Shown here in pieces: positions 47,369 through 58,233 of a DNA stretch of 64,000 nucleotides. Source of the stretch: an uncultured Pelagibacteraceae bacterium (GTDB lineage Bacteria > Pseudomonadota > Alphaproteobacteria > Pelagibacterales > Pelagibacteraceae). A model generated the notes under the pieces. It saw nothing but the letters and a program-made list of their open reading frames with translations, searched no databases and was not told the DNA's origin. The DNA lies in NCBI GenBank assembly GCA_902537055.1, contig CACAZW010000002.1, positions 61,001-125,000 on the forward strand, written 5' to 3'. The position numbers and the translations under genes are program-made. Within the stretch, counting starts at the first letter, position 1. Every line of letters begins with the position of its first letter.

Positions 47369-49519
47369 TTAGCTTTTTTTAATTAACCTATTTAAATGCA
47401 ATAGAGGTTCAGTATAGCCCGAAGGTTGTGACTTACCATGAAAAATCAATTCACATGCTGCCTTAAAAGATATTGACTTGTCGAAATTAGGTGACATATT
47501 TTGATATTCTGGATCACCTTGATTTTGTTTATCAACAATCTTTGCCATTTTTTTTAGAATTTCTAAAACTTGTCTATTTGAGCAAATACCATGATGCAAC
47601 CAGTTTGCTATATGTTGTGATGATATTCTTAGTGTTGCTCTATCCTCCATTAATCCAACATTATTTATGTCTGGAACTTTAGAGCACCCTATCCCTTGAT
47701 CTACCCATCTAACAACATATCCTAATATTGTTTGAGCTGAGTTACATAACTCATTATTTATTTCTTCTTTGCTCCAATTTGGTCTATCTGCAATTGGTAT
47801 AGTTAATAAATTGTCAATGTAATTAATTTTATTTTCATTTAATTTTTTGTGCTTTTCAAAAATATTTAACTTATGGTAATGCATTGCATGTAAAGAAGCT
47901 GCTGTGGGAGATGGTACCCATGCACAATTCGCACCGGCTTCAAGATGTGATATTTTTTGATCTATCATGTCTTTCATTTTATCTGGCATAGCCCACATAC
48001 CTTTACCTATTTGTGCAACACCTGAAAATCCACATTTTAAACCAACAACAACATTGTTATTTTCATAAGCAGTTATCCACTTTGATTTTTTCATGTCACC
48101 TTTTTTTATCATTGGACCTGCTTCCATTGATGTATGCATTTCATCTCCGGTTCTGTCTAAAAAACCTGTATTAATGAAAAAAACCCTGCTTTTTAATGTT
48201 CTGATACATTCTTTTAAGTTTACAGATGTTCTTCTCTCTTCATCCATAATACCGCATTTAATCGTATTCTTTTCAAGTTTTAATACTTCTTCAACTCTTG
48301 TGAATATTTTATCTGTAAAAGCAGTCTCTTCAGGTCCATGCATTTTCGGTTTTACAATGTATATAGATCCAGTTCTTGAGTTACCTTTTCTTTTTAAATC
48401 ATGAATTGCTGCAGCAGTTGTAATAAATGCATCCATGATACCTTCTGGGACCTCAGAACCATCTTCTAAAATAATTGCTGAATTAGTCATTAGATGACCA
48501 ACATTCCTAATTAAAAGTAAGCTTCTACCATGTAATTTTTCTTTTTTATTATCTTTTGAAATATAACTTCTATCTGGATTTAGTTTTCTTTCTAAAGTTT
48601 TTCCATCCTTTTCGAAGACAGATTTTAGAGTTCCTTTCATCAAACCCAACCAATTTCTGTAACATAATATTTTATCTTCTGAATCTACTGCTGCAACACT
48701 ATCTTCGTTATCACATATTGTAGATATTGCAGATTCTATAATTATGTCACTTATTCCCGCAGTATCTTGAACAGCACTAAATGCTTTTGGGTTAATTATT
48801 ATCTCAATTTTTAAATTATTATTTTCTAAAATTATTGTTGTTGGATTATTAGGCTCTCCTCTGTATCCAATAAATTTATTTTTATCTATTAGCTCAAACT
48901 CTTTATCATCTTTTAAAATTTTCAAGTCACTTCCCTTTATTTTAAATCCATTTATATCTTTCCAATGAATTTCATTTATAGAGAAGTGGTCATTTAGAAA
49001 ATCACGTGCATATCTTATTACCTCTTGTCCTCTTAGAGGATCATACTTTTGACTTCCAGTTTCTTCTGACTCAATTAAATCTGTTCCATATAAACTATCG
49101 TAAAGACTCACCCACCTAGCATTAGCAGCATTTAATGTATATCTAGAGTTCATTATAGGAACTACAAGTTGAGGACCTGCAATGCTTGAAATTTCACGAT
49201 CAAGCTTTTTGGTATCTATTTTGAAATCATTCCCTTCTTCTTTTAAATATCCAATTTCTTTTAAAAAATTCTTATACTCTTGATGATTAAATTCTCCATT
49301 TCTGTTTTTTTTTAACCATAAATCAATTTCAGATTGAAGAGTTTCACGAACTTCTAATAACTTTTTATTGATTGGCGCAAGTTCATTAATACTTTTATCA
49401 AATCCATCCCAGAAATCTTTTTCGTTAACATCTAATCCTGTAAGAAGTTCATTTTTTACAAAATCAACCAAATTCTTAGAAACAGATAAAGTATTTATTT
49501 TAATAAATGAATCACCCAT
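47369..49519 (-). CDS. glcB: Malate synthase G
   Basis: NAANARWVSLYDSLYGTDLI, DEERRTSVNLKECI, FINTGFLDRTGDEMHTSMEAGPM, GANCAWVPSPTAASLHAMHYH. Confidence 0.96.
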   Translation of the reverse strand: MGDSFIKINTLSVSKNLVDFVKNELLTGLDVNEKDFWDGFDKSINELAPINKKLLEVRETLQSEIDLWLKKNRNGEFNHQEYKNFLKEIGYLKEEGNDFKIDTKKLDREISSIAGPQLVVPIMNSRYTLNAANARWVSLYDSLYGTDLIESEETGSQKYDPLRGQEVIRYARDFLNDHFSINEIHWKDINGFKIKGSDLKILKDDKEFELIDKNKFIGYRGEPNNPTTIILENNNLKIEIIINPKAFSAVQDTAGISDIIIESAISTICDNEDSVAAVDSEDKILCYRNWLGLMKGTLKSVFEKDGKTLERKLNPDRSYISKDNKKEKLHGRSLLLIRNVGHLMTNSAIILEDGSEVPEGIMDAFITTAAAIHDLKRKGNSRTGSIYIVKPKMHGPEETAFTDKIFTRVEEVLKLEKNTIKCGIMDEERRTSVNLKECIRTLKSRVFFINTGFLDRTGDEMHTSMEAGPMIKKGDMKKSKWITAYENNNVVVGLKCGFSGVAQIGKGMWAMPDKMKDMIDQKISHLEAGANCAWVPSPTAASLHAMHYHKLNIFEKHKKLNENKINYIDNLLTIPIADRPNWSKEEINNELCNSAQTILGYVVRWVDQGIGCSKVPDINNVGLMEDRATLRISSQHIANWLHHGICSNRQVLEILKKMAKIVDKQNQGDPEYQNMSPNFDKSISFKAACELIFHGKSQPSGYTEPLLHLNRLIKKS

Positions 49520-49665
49520 AAATTTTAAATTTAGAAACCGTTGTATATGACAATCAATAAATTATGTCATTACTTTATTTAAAAAAATGTTATTTTTCAT
49601 ACGAAAAGAATATAATTTTTGTAATTTCATCATTTTATCGCCAAAAAATTATATATAATAAAGCA

Positions 49666-50772
49666 ATGAAAAATTATTTAAATTTTGAGACAGATATAAA
49701 AAACTTAGAAACAAAATTAGATAAATTAAAAGATCCTTATAATCAAGACGGCATTTCAGAAGTTGATACAACTAAAATTACAGATTTACAAAATGAAATA
49801 GATAAAAAACTTAACGATGTATATTCAAATCTAGATGCATGGCAGACAACATTGGTTGCAAGACACGAGGATAGACCTAAATCAAAATTTTTTATTGATA
49901 ATTTATTTGATGAATTTATTTCACTTTCTGGGGATAGATTTTATGGAGAGGATAAGTCTGTAATATGTGGTTTTGGTAAATTTAATTCTAAGTCAGTTTT
50001 AGTAATAGGACAGGAAAAGGGCGAAAATTTAGATACAAGGATTGAGAGAAATTTTGGAATGATGAGACCAGAAGGTTACAGAAAAACAATAAGATTAATG
50101 AATTTAGCTAATAAATTCAAAATACCAATTATTAATTTTGTTGATACTCCAGGTGCATACCCTGGAGTTGGTGCTGAAGAAAGAGGACAAGCGGAAGCAA
50201 TTGCAAAGTCTATTGAATGTTCTATGCAACTGACTGTTCCAACTTTATCTATAATTATAGGCGAAGGAGGCTCTGGTGGTGCTATTGCATTAGCTTCTTC
50301 AAGTAAAGTATTGATGTTAGAGAATGCAATATATTCAGTAATATCTCCAGAGGGATGTGCAACCATACTTTGGCGAGATCCAACAAAAACTTTAGAAGCT
50401 GCGAAAGCAATGAAACTTTCAGCGAAAGATCTTTTAAAACTAGAAATTATAGATGAGATAATACCCGAACCTTTGGGTGGTGCGCATCGAGATAAAGATC
50501 TTATTTTAGATAATGTACGAAATGCTATTGATAGAAACTTAAGTAAATTTCTTACGTTAAATGAGGAAGAAATATTAAATCAAAGAAAGAATAAGTTTTT
50601 AGATATTGGAAGGAATAAAGGCTTCACCACTAATGCAACGAATCAAGATAAACTTACTATTAAAAATAATCTCTTTCAAAATTTGATTTTAAAAATTAAA
50701 ACTAATAAAAAATTATTTATTTCAACTACATCAATTCTTCTATTATTAATTTTATTAACAGTGATTTTTTAA
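49666..50772 (+). CDS. accA: Acetyl-CoA carboxylase carboxyltransferase subunit alpha with C-terminal hydrophobic extension (start corrected from track 49564)
   Basis: MKNYLNFETDIKNLETKLDKL; GDRFYGEDKSVICGFG, FGMMRPEGYRK, DTPGAYPGVGAEERGQAEAIA, GEGGSGGAIALA, SPEGCATILWRD; ends NKKLFISTTSILLLLILLTVIF. Confidence 0.94.
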   Translation: MKNYLNFETDIKNLETKLDKLKDPYNQDGISEVDTTKITDLQNEIDKKLNDVYSNLDAWQTTLVARHEDRPKSKFFIDNLFDEFISLSGDRFYGEDKSVICGFGKFNSKSVLVIGQEKGENLDTRIERNFGMMRPEGYRKTIRLMNLANKFKIPIINFVDTPGAYPGVGAEERGQAEAIAKSIECSMQLTVPTLSIIIGEGGSGGAIALASSSKVLMLENAIYSVISPEGCATILWRDPTKTLEAAKAMKLSAKDLLKLEIIDEIIPEPLGGAHRDKDLILDNVRNAIDRNLSKFLTLNEEEILNQRKNKFLDIGRNKGFTTNATNQDKLTIKNNLFQNLILKIKTNKKLFISTTSILLLLILLTVIF

Positions 50773-50773
50773 T

Positions 50774-53308
50774 TTATAAGGCACCGCAACAATTTTTAAA
50801 TTTTTTTCCAGTAGCTTCACATCTTTCATTTCTAGATATTTTTCCTTCTTTATTTTTTACAAGTAGGCATTTTGGATCATCCTTAATATTATCACTTGTT
50901 TTAGTCTGACTATCATCTTTTTCTATTATTCTTAAATTTAGAAGCATTGTTACAAGATCAGTTTTTAATTTTCCCAGTAAATTTTCAAATAATAGAAAAG
51001 CTTCTTTTTTGTACTCCACTAAAGGATCTCTTTGTCCATAAGATCTTAAGCCAATTACTTGTCTTAACTGCTCTAGGTATTGAATATGTGATTTCCAATT
51101 TTGATCTATAATTTGTACCAATATTCTTTTTTCAATTTCTTTTCCTTGTTCAATGCCTAATAAATTATTTCTTTCATCTCTGTTATTTATAAATTTATCC
51201 TTTATTTTTTTTTCCATTGTTTTGAGATCTGAATTTAAAATTTCACCCAATTCATCATCAGTTATTGATTTTCCTAAAGTCTGCTTTAAAGCATTTGGAA
51301 ATTCTTTAGAATTTGGAGATTTTTCGTATAATATTTTTTGTCTTTTTAAATTTTCTAATACCTCTTCAAGAAAAATATCTGAATAATTCTCCTCTTCTTT
51401 GCCATCTATTACATTTTTTCGTTGTTCAAAAATTACATGTCTTTGGTCATTAAGAACATTATCAAATTTAATAAGCGTTTTCCTGATATCAAAATTTCTT
51501 GCTTCAACTTTTTGTTGTGCTCTTTCAATTGCCTTATTTATCCAAGGATGATCAATGCTTTCACCATTTTTAAGACCAAGCTTTTCTAGCATTGAATTCA
51601 TGGTTTCTGAGCCAAATAATCTCATCAAATCATCTTCTAAACTTACAAAAAATATTGAACTGCCTTCATCTCCTTGCCTTCCTGACCTTCCTCTTGCTTG
51701 ATTATCAACTCTCCTACTTTCCATTCTTTCGGTTCCAATTACAAATAAACCTCCCCTTTTTTTCACATCATCTTTTTCAGATTGGTTTTGTCCACCCAAC
51801 TTAATATCAACACCTCTTCCTGATATACTCGTTGTAATAATTACAGAATTTATTTTGCCTGCGTTTGCAATAATTTCAGCTTCTTTCTCATGATTTTTAG
51901 CATTTAAAACAATATGTTTTATTTTTTCTTTTTCTAACAAATTTGAGTAATGTTCAGATTTGTTTATGCTAGATGTAAAGACTAATAGTGGCTGTCCAAT
52001 TTCATTACATTCTTTTATTTTTTGAATGATTGCATTATCTTTTTCTAAACTTGTTCTAAAGATTTGGTCGTTAAGATCATTTCTTATCATATTTTTGTTA
52101 GTAGGTATCTGTAAAACTGGCAAGTTATAAATTTCAAAAAATTCTGCAGACTCTGTTTGAGCTGTTCCAGTGCAACCTGCCAATTTATCATACAACTTAA
52201 AAAAATTTTGATAGGTTATTGAAGCTAGTGTTTGATTTTCAGCTTTAACTTCTATTTTTTCTTTAGCTTCCAAGCTTTGATGAAGTCCATCACCAAATCT
52301 TCTACCTGGCAATTGCCTACCTGTTTGTTCGTCAATTATAATTATTTCGTTATCTTTAACTATATAATCTCTTCCATTCTCAAATAAATAATTTGCCTTT
52401 AATGCTTGGTTTACATGATGAACTAAATGTAAATTTTCTGGGTCATAAAAATTGTTATTTTTTAAAATACCAGCATCAGAAAATATTTTTTCAACGTTAT
52501 CTATTCCTTCATTCGTTAAAAGTATATTCTTATCTTTTTCATCTAAATCAAAGTCTGATTTTTTTAAATTTTTTATTAATTTATCTACAGCAATATATTG
52601 CATAGTTTTATCCTCTGCTGCTCCAGAAATAACTAGAGGAGTTCTCGCCTCATCAATTAAACAAGAGTCAATCTCATCAACTATTGCAAAATTGTGCTTC
52701 CTCAATACCATTTCGTTTTTTGAATATTTCATGTTATCTCTTAAGAAATCAAAACCTAATTCACTATTAGTGGCATAAGTTATATCTTTATTATAATTTT
52801 CTTTACGTTCCTCGTCTGACTGGTCTGAGTTTATAAACCCACAGCTCAAACCCAAAAAATTGTAAATTTTACCCATATTTACACTATCTCTTTTTGCCAG
52901 GTAATCATTTACAGTAACTATATGGACACCTTTTTTTTCTAATGCGTTAAGGTATGCCGCAAGAACAATAGTAAGTGTTTTACCTTCACCTGTTTTCATC
53001 TCAGCAATCTTATTCTCGTGCAAAGCAATTCCACCTATAAGCTGAACATCAAAATGTCTCTCATTATTAATTCTTCTCGAAGCCTCTCTTACTAATGCAA
53101 ATGCTTCTGGCAATAAATCGTTTAATTTTTCCCCATCTTTTAATCTGGAAATAAATTCATTTGTTCTTATAGGAAAATTTGAATCCTCAAATTTAGTAAC
53201 TACATTTTCTAAAAAATTAATTTTATTTACAATTTTCTGAATTCTATCTAATTCTTTTTGATTACCACTTTTTATAAATTTGCTAATAATGTTTAAAGGA
53301 TTAAGCAT
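50774..53308 (-). CDS. secA: Preprotein translocase ATPase SecA
   Basis: GEGKTLTIVLAAYLNAL, VNDYLAKRD, VDEIDSCLIDEARTPLVISG, GRGVDIKLGG, NQARGRSGRQGDEGSS. Confidence 0.96.
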   Translation of the reverse strand: MLNPLNIISKFIKSGNQKELDRIQKIVNKINFLENVVTKFEDSNFPIRTNEFISRLKDGEKLNDLLPEAFALVREASRRINNERHFDVQLIGGIALHENKIAEMKTGEGKTLTIVLAAYLNALEKKGVHIVTVNDYLAKRDSVNMGKIYNFLGLSCGFINSDQSDEERKENYNKDITYATNSELGFDFLRDNMKYSKNEMVLRKHNFAIVDEIDSCLIDEARTPLVISGAAEDKTMQYIAVDKLIKNLKKSDFDLDEKDKNILLTNEGIDNVEKIFSDAGILKNNNFYDPENLHLVHHVNQALKANYLFENGRDYIVKDNEIIIIDEQTGRQLPGRRFGDGLHQSLEAKEKIEVKAENQTLASITYQNFFKLYDKLAGCTGTAQTESAEFFEIYNLPVLQIPTNKNMIRNDLNDQIFRTSLEKDNAIIQKIKECNEIGQPLLVFTSSINKSEHYSNLLEKEKIKHIVLNAKNHEKEAEIIANAGKINSVIITTSISGRGVDIKLGGQNQSEKDDVKKRGGLFVIGTERMESRRVDNQARGRSGRQGDEGSSIFFVSLEDDLMRLFGSETMNSMLEKLGLKNGESIDHPWINKAIERAQQKVEARNFDIRKTLIKFDNVLNDQRHVIFEQRKNVIDGKEEENYSDIFLEEVLENLKRQKILYEKSPNSKEFPNALKQTLGKSITDDELGEILNSDLKTMEKKIKDKFINNRDERNNLLGIEQGKEIEKRILVQIIDQNWKSHIQYLEQLRQVIGLRSYGQRDPLVEYKKEAFLLFENLLGKLKTDLVTMLLNLRIIEKDDSQTKTSDNIKDDPKCLLVKNKEGKISRNERCEATGKKFKNCCGAL

Positions 53309-53367
53309 ATTTTTGATGTTTTAATAATAATAAATTATATAGTTATTTATTTAAAAAATTAAATAGC

Positions 53368-54669
53368 ATGGATTTTAGTATAAACAACTTTTTTGATAAG
53401 AAACATAAAGTTTCTAAAATAGGACATTTTCAAGATCTTGAACATATTGATGGGTTGTCTATTTCAACAGTTAGCTGTGGTCTATATGATAAAAAAAGAG
53501 ATGATTTAGTTTTATTTTATTTTAGGGAAGGAGCAAATTATGCAAACGTTTTTACGCAATCTAGATTAGTCTCTGAAAATATTAAATGGAATAAAAAAAT
53601 AAAAGATAAAAAAATATTTGGTATTTTAATTAACACAAGAAATGCAAATGCTTTGACAGGAAATGATGGATATAATTCTCTAAAAAAAATCTCTTTGAAT
53701 TTATCAAAATTATTAACATCAAAACAAATTGCAGATGAGGACAAACCAAGAGAAATTAAACCAAATCAAATATTATTTGCTTGCACAGGAACTATCGGAG
53801 AAAAATTTCCTGAAAATATAATTTTGAGCAATACTAAAAACTTGGTTGAAAAAATAAAATATAATCAAAATAAACTAATTTGGATTAAAGCAGCTCTTGG
53901 AATTATGACAACAGATACTAAACCTAAATTATCAATGGCTGAATGCAAAATAGGAGGTTCTGAAGTAAAAATATATGGTATTGCAAAAGGATCAGGAATG
54001 ATCTTTCCAAATATGGCAACGACCTTAGGATTTATTTTTACTGATGCAAATATTTCTTCTTCAATTTTGAAACAGATACTTAATTTAAATATTAAGACTA
54101 CTTTTAATGCTATAACTTGCGATGGAGATACTAGTACTAATGACATGGTTTCAATTTTTTCAACAGGTAAAGCCAATAATAAAGAGATAAAAAGTTTTAA
54201 AGATCCAAAATTAAAACAATTCATTAATAGCGTTCATCAGGTTATGCTTAACTTAGCAAAAAGAGTTGCAAGTGATGGAGAGGGAGCAACAAAATTTGTT
54301 ACCATTAATTGCCTTAATTGCAAAACAGAGAAAGATGCAAAAAATATATGTTTCTCTATAGCCAACTCACCATTAGTTAAAACAGCAATCTTTGGAGAAG
54401 ATCCTAATTGGGGAAGAATAGCCATGGCAGTAGGAAAGAGTGATGCAACTATTAAACATGAAAAAATATCTATATTAATGGGATCTAATATTATCCTTAG
54501 AGATGGTAAATTAGATAAAAATTATAATGAAAGTATTTTAAGTGAGTATATGAAAAATGAAAATATAGAGATAACGATTGATCTATCTATTGGAAATAAA
54601 AAGTTTACAGCATATACCATGGATTTATCTAAGGAATATATTGAAATTAATTCAGATTATAGATCCTAG
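53368..54669 (+). CDS. argJ: Bifunctional ornithine acetyltransferase/N-acetylglutamate synthase
   Basis: NTRNANALTGNDGY, ACTGTIGEKFP, GSGMIFPNMATTLGFIFTDA, TCDGDTSTNDMV (cleavage-site region). Confidence 0.94.
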   Translation: MDFSINNFFDKKHKVSKIGHFQDLEHIDGLSISTVSCGLYDKKRDDLVLFYFREGANYANVFTQSRLVSENIKWNKKIKDKKIFGILINTRNANALTGNDGYNSLKKISLNLSKLLTSKQIADEDKPREIKPNQILFACTGTIGEKFPENIILSNTKNLVEKIKYNQNKLIWIKAALGIMTTDTKPKLSMAECKIGGSEVKIYGIAKGSGMIFPNMATTLGFIFTDANISSSILKQILNLNIKTTFNAITCDGDTSTNDMVSIFSTGKANNKEIKSFKDPKLKQFINSVHQVMLNLAKRVASDGEGATKFVTINCLNCKTEKDAKNICFSIANSPLVKTAIFGEDPNWGRIAMAVGKSDATIKHEKISILMGSNIILRDGKLDKNYNESILSEYMKNENIEITIDLSIGNKKFTAYTMDLSKEYIEINSDYRS

Positions 54670-54706
54670 GTATTGAAATCTTATAAAACACAATTATTTA
54701 ATTCTA

Positions 54707-55129
54707 ATGATAAAGTACCTATTAAATTGTAAAAATTGTAAACTTGAGTTTGAAAGTTGGTTTGCTAGCTCTAAAGAATTCGATAAATTAAAAAAACTAA
54801 AGCTTCTTAATTGTCAACAGTGCAATTCCCAAAAAATTGAAAAATCATTGATGAGGCCAAATTTAGCGAATTCCAACTTTAAAAATGATAAAGCTTTAAA
54901 AAATAATAAAAATGTTAAAAAAAAATTAATAGAATATCAAAAATTTATTAAAGAGAATTTTGAATATGTTGGAGAAAGCTTTGCTTATGAGGCAAGATCT
55001 ATCCACTATAATAAAAATAAGAATAAAAAAAGTATTTACGGTAAAGCATCAATTGAAGATGTTAAGGAGCTAAAAGAAGAAGGAATAGAAACATCAACTA
55101 TTCCATGGATTGAAGATAAGGAAAATTAA
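54707..55129 (+). CDS. DUF1178-family protein
   Basis: KYLLNCKNCKLEFESWFASSKEFDKLKKLKLLNCQQCNSQKIEKSLMRPN. Confidence 0.85.
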   Translation: MIKYLLNCKNCKLEFESWFASSKEFDKLKKLKLLNCQQCNSQKIEKSLMRPNLANSNFKNDKALKNNKNVKKKLIEYQKFIKENFEYVGESFAYEARSIHYNKNKNKKSIYGKASIEDVKELKEEGIETSTIPWIEDKEN

Positions 55130-55854
55130 CCCTTTTTATATTTCGTGATATAATTTATAGATTTATCACTTGAAAGACTCCATTTATTTAAAAGTGGATT
55201 AAATTTTACTCCATCAATCCTTTTTAATACAAGTGAGTTTTTGTTGCATATATTTTCTAGATTTTTGGGTTTTACAAATTTATTCCAATCGTGTGTTCCA
55301 ATTGGAAGCCATCTCAAAATATATTCAGCGCCTATTATCGCAAATACATAAGATTTTAACGTTTGGTTTAATGTAGCAATAAACATTATGCCATTATTTT
55401 TTAAAAATTTATTACTCTGATTTATAAATTTAGGAATATCTTCAACATGTTCAACTATTTCCATGTTAAGAATCACATCAAATTTTTTTTCATATTTAAA
55501 ATTCTCTGGAGATTTATCATAATATTCAATTTTTAAATTACTTTTCTTTAAATGATGTTTTGCAATATCAATATTTTTTTTAGATGCATCAATACCTACA
55601 ACTTCTGCCCCAAGTCTTGCTAAAGGCTCAGATAATAAACCTCCTCCGCATCCAATATCGAGAATACTTATTCCTTTTAGTGGTTTGTGGTTAGATGATA
55701 TGTTAAAGTCTTTAATAATATTGTCTTTTATATATTCTATTCTAATTGGATTAAATTTGTGAAGTGGTTTAAATTTTCCCTTAGGATCCCACCATTCTTC
55801 TGCAATTTTGTTAAATTTTTCTACTTCTTCCTTGTTTATAGTATTATTGCTCAT
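55126..55854 (-). CDS. ubiG: 3-demethylubiquinol 3-O-methyltransferase
   Basis: EKFNKIAEEWWDPKGKFKPLHKFNPIRIEYI, ILDIGCGGGLLSEPLARLGAEVVGID, GTHDWNKFVKP. Confidence 0.95.
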   Translation of the reverse strand: MSNNTINKEEVEKFNKIAEEWWDPKGKFKPLHKFNPIRIEYIKDNIIKDFNISSNHKPLKGISILDIGCGGGLLSEPLARLGAEVVGIDASKKNIDIAKHHLKKSNLKIEYYDKSPENFKYEKKFDVILNMEIVEHVEDIPKFINQSNKFLKNNGIMFIATLNQTLKSYVFAIIGAEYILRWLPIGTHDWNKFVKPKNLENICNKNSLVLKRIDGVKFNPLLNKWSLSSDKSINYITKYKKG

Positions 55855-55920
55855 TCTTTATTGACATTATAAATAAGATGTATTTTATCAATATTATAAA
55901 GCTTGTAAATAAAACTACCA

Positions 55921-57132
55921 ATGAAAATTATTGTATTAAAATTTGGCGGTACTTCAGTTGGGTCAATTCAAAGAATTAAAAAAGTATCAAAAATAATTAG
56001 ATCTTACTCAAAAAAGTATAGGGTAATAGTTTTGTCATCTGCAATGAGTGGAACTACCAACAAGTTGATCAATATGTCAAAAAAAATCAGTGAAAATTTT
56101 CCAGATAATGAATATGATACCTTAGTTTCTGCTGGCGAACAGATTTCTTGCTCGTTGTTAGCAGGCCATCTAGCGGCAAATGGTATAAATTCTAGATCTT
56201 GGATGGCCTGGCAAATACCAATTATAACAGAGGGAAAACACAAATATTCAAGAATTAAATTTATAAATAAAACTAAAATTTTAAAATTTTTAAAATCGGG
56301 TGGGATTCCTATTATTGCTGGATTTCAAGGAGTGGATAAAAATTTAAATATTACAACTATTGGCAGGGGTGGCTCTGATTCTAGCGCAATTATGCTTGCA
56401 AAGTTTTTTAAAGCTGATCGATGTATTATTTATACAGATGTAGAAGGAGTATATACAACCGATCCAAATAAACTAAATTCTGCGAAAAAAATTAAAAATA
56501 TTTCTTATGAAGAAATGTTAGAAATGGCCTCGTTAGGATCAAAAGTAATGCAGCCAGATTCGATACAGGATGGAAGATTAAATAGGATAAATATTGAGGT
56601 AAAATCATCATTTATAAACAATTCAGGCACATTAATAACTAAAAGAAAAAATATTATTAATAATAAAATTATCACAGGAATTTCCACTACAGATAATGAT
56701 GCAAAAGTAACTTTATTAGGAGTTAAAGATAGACCAGGTATTGCAGCTTCAATATTTAAACCACTTTCACAAAATTCAATAAACGTAGATATGGTAGTTC
56801 AAAATATATCTGCTGATGGCAAGCAAACAGATCTTACATTTACAATTAAGTCCAATGATTTGAATAAAACAAAAAAAATTATAAACAAAAATAAAAATAT
56901 TATTTTTAAAAAATTAATATTTGATAAAAATGTATCAAAAGTATCAATAATAGGTGTTGGAATGATCACTACTCCAGGCGTAACATTTAGAATGTTTCAA
57001 GCACTTGCAAGAAAAAATATAAATATACAGGTAATCTCAACTTCCGAAATTAAAATATCAGTTTTAATAAAAAGCACAAATGCTTTAAAAGCTATAAAAT
57101 GTTTACATAAAGAATTTAAATTAGACAAATGA
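55921..57132 (+). CDS. lysC: Aspartate kinase
   Basis: [59 protein letters not shown] domains. Confidence 0.95.
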   Translation: MKIIVLKFGGTSVGSIQRIKKVSKIIRSYSKKYRVIVLSSAMSGTTNKLINMSKKISENFPDNEYDTLVSAGEQISCSLLAGHLAANGINSRSWMAWQIPIITEGKHKYSRIKFINKTKILKFLKSGGIPIIAGFQGVDKNLNITTIGRGGSDSSAIMLAKFFKADRCIIYTDVEGVYTTDPNKLNSAKKIKNISYEEMLEMASLGSKVMQPDSIQDGRLNRINIEVKSSFINNSGTLITKRKNIINNKIITGISTTDNDAKVTLLGVKDRPGIAASIFKPLSQNSINVDMVVQNISADGKQTDLTFTIKSNDLNKTKKIINKNKNIIFKKLIFDKNVSKVSIIGVGMITTPGVTFRMFQALARKNINIQVISTSEIKISVLIKSTNALKAIKCLHKEFKLDK

Positions 57133-58223
57133 TATCTGAAATTAGACCATTTAGAAAAATTAATAGAAAGAAGACTAAAGAGATAGGTGTTGGTAAACTT
57201 AAAGTTGGTGGAAGTAACCCAATCACAGTTCAGACAATGACCAATACATTGACAACTGATCATAAATCTACAATTGAACAAATTCATAAAGTTACTGAAG
57301 CTGGTGCAGATATCGTAAGAGTTTCATGCCCTGATAGTAAATCAACAGAAGCTTTAAAAACAATAATTAAACACGTGGATGTTCCTATAGTTGCAGATAT
57401 CCATTTTCATTATAAGAGAGCAATTGAAGCTGCAGAAAATGGTGCAGACTGTCTTAGAATAAATCCTGGAAATATTGGAGATATAAAAAGAGTTGCAGAA
57501 GTTGTTTCAGCTGCAAAAAATAATAATTGTTCAATTAGAATTGGTGTAAATGCTGGATCACTTGAAAAAGATATACTAGAAAAGTATAAGGAGCCTTGTC
57601 CAGAGGCTTTAGTAGATAGTGCTTTGAGAAATATAAGAATAATTGAAGATATGGATTTTTCAAATTTTAAAATAAGTGTAAAATCTTCCGATGTCTTTCT
57701 GTCTATTGCAGCATATAAGTTGTTATCAAAAAAAACAGATTATCCTCTTCATCTGGGAATAACCGAAGCTGGCAGCTATTTGCCTGGCAGTGTTAAAACT
57801 TCAATAGGATTTGGTAGTTTATTATTAGATGGGATTGGAGACACTATACGAGTTTCACTCTCTGACGATCCTGTTGAAGAAATTAAAGTTGGTAATGAAA
57901 TTTTAAGATCTCTAAACTTAAGAAATAGGGGTGTAAAAATTATTTCATGTCCGTCCTGTGCTAGACAGGCGTTTCAAGTTATTGAAACTGTGAAAGAATT
58001 AGAGAAAAGATTATCTCATATAAAAAAACCAATAACACTATCCATCATAGGTTGTGTAGTTAATGGACCAGGAGAGGCAAAACAAACAGAAATAGGCATT
58101 ACAGGTGGTGGAAAAGATAATCATATGTTGTATTTAAATGGTTTAGAAACAGAAAAAGTAATGACAAAAGACATGATAAACAAAATTGTTTCTTTGGTAG
58201 AAGAAAAAGCTTCAAACTTATAA
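57129..58223 (+). CDS. ispG: 4-hydroxy-3-methylbut-2-enyl diphosphate synthase
   Basis: [72 protein letters not shown]. Confidence 0.95.
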   Translation: MISEIRPFRKINRKKTKEIGVGKLKVGGSNPITVQTMTNTLTTDHKSTIEQIHKVTEAGADIVRVSCPDSKSTEALKTIIKHVDVPIVADIHFHYKRAIEAAENGADCLRINPGNIGDIKRVAEVVSAAKNNNCSIRIGVNAGSLEKDILEKYKEPCPEALVDSALRNIRIIEDMDFSNFKISVKSSDVFLSIAAYKLLSKKTDYPLHLGITEAGSYLPGSVKTSIGFGSLLLDGIGDTIRVSLSDDPVEEIKVGNEILRSLNLRNRGVKIISCPSCARQAFQVIETVKELEKRLSHIKKPITLSIIGCVVNGPGEAKQTEIGITGGGKDNHMLYLNGLETEKVMTKDMINKIVSLVEEKASNL

Positions 58224-58233
58224 AAATTAATAG

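Noticed and set aside
49564-49665. N-terminal extension of accA in the supplied track
   Set aside because: Conserved AccA start (MKNYLNFE) is at 49666; the extension is non-conserved-looking AT-rich leader.
52452-52778. 108-aa plus-strand ORF (and other short ORFs across secA)
   Set aside because: Antisense to the secA helicase core; no recognisable domain.
53865-54224. 119-aa minus-strand ORF
   Set aside because: Antisense to argJ catalytic region.
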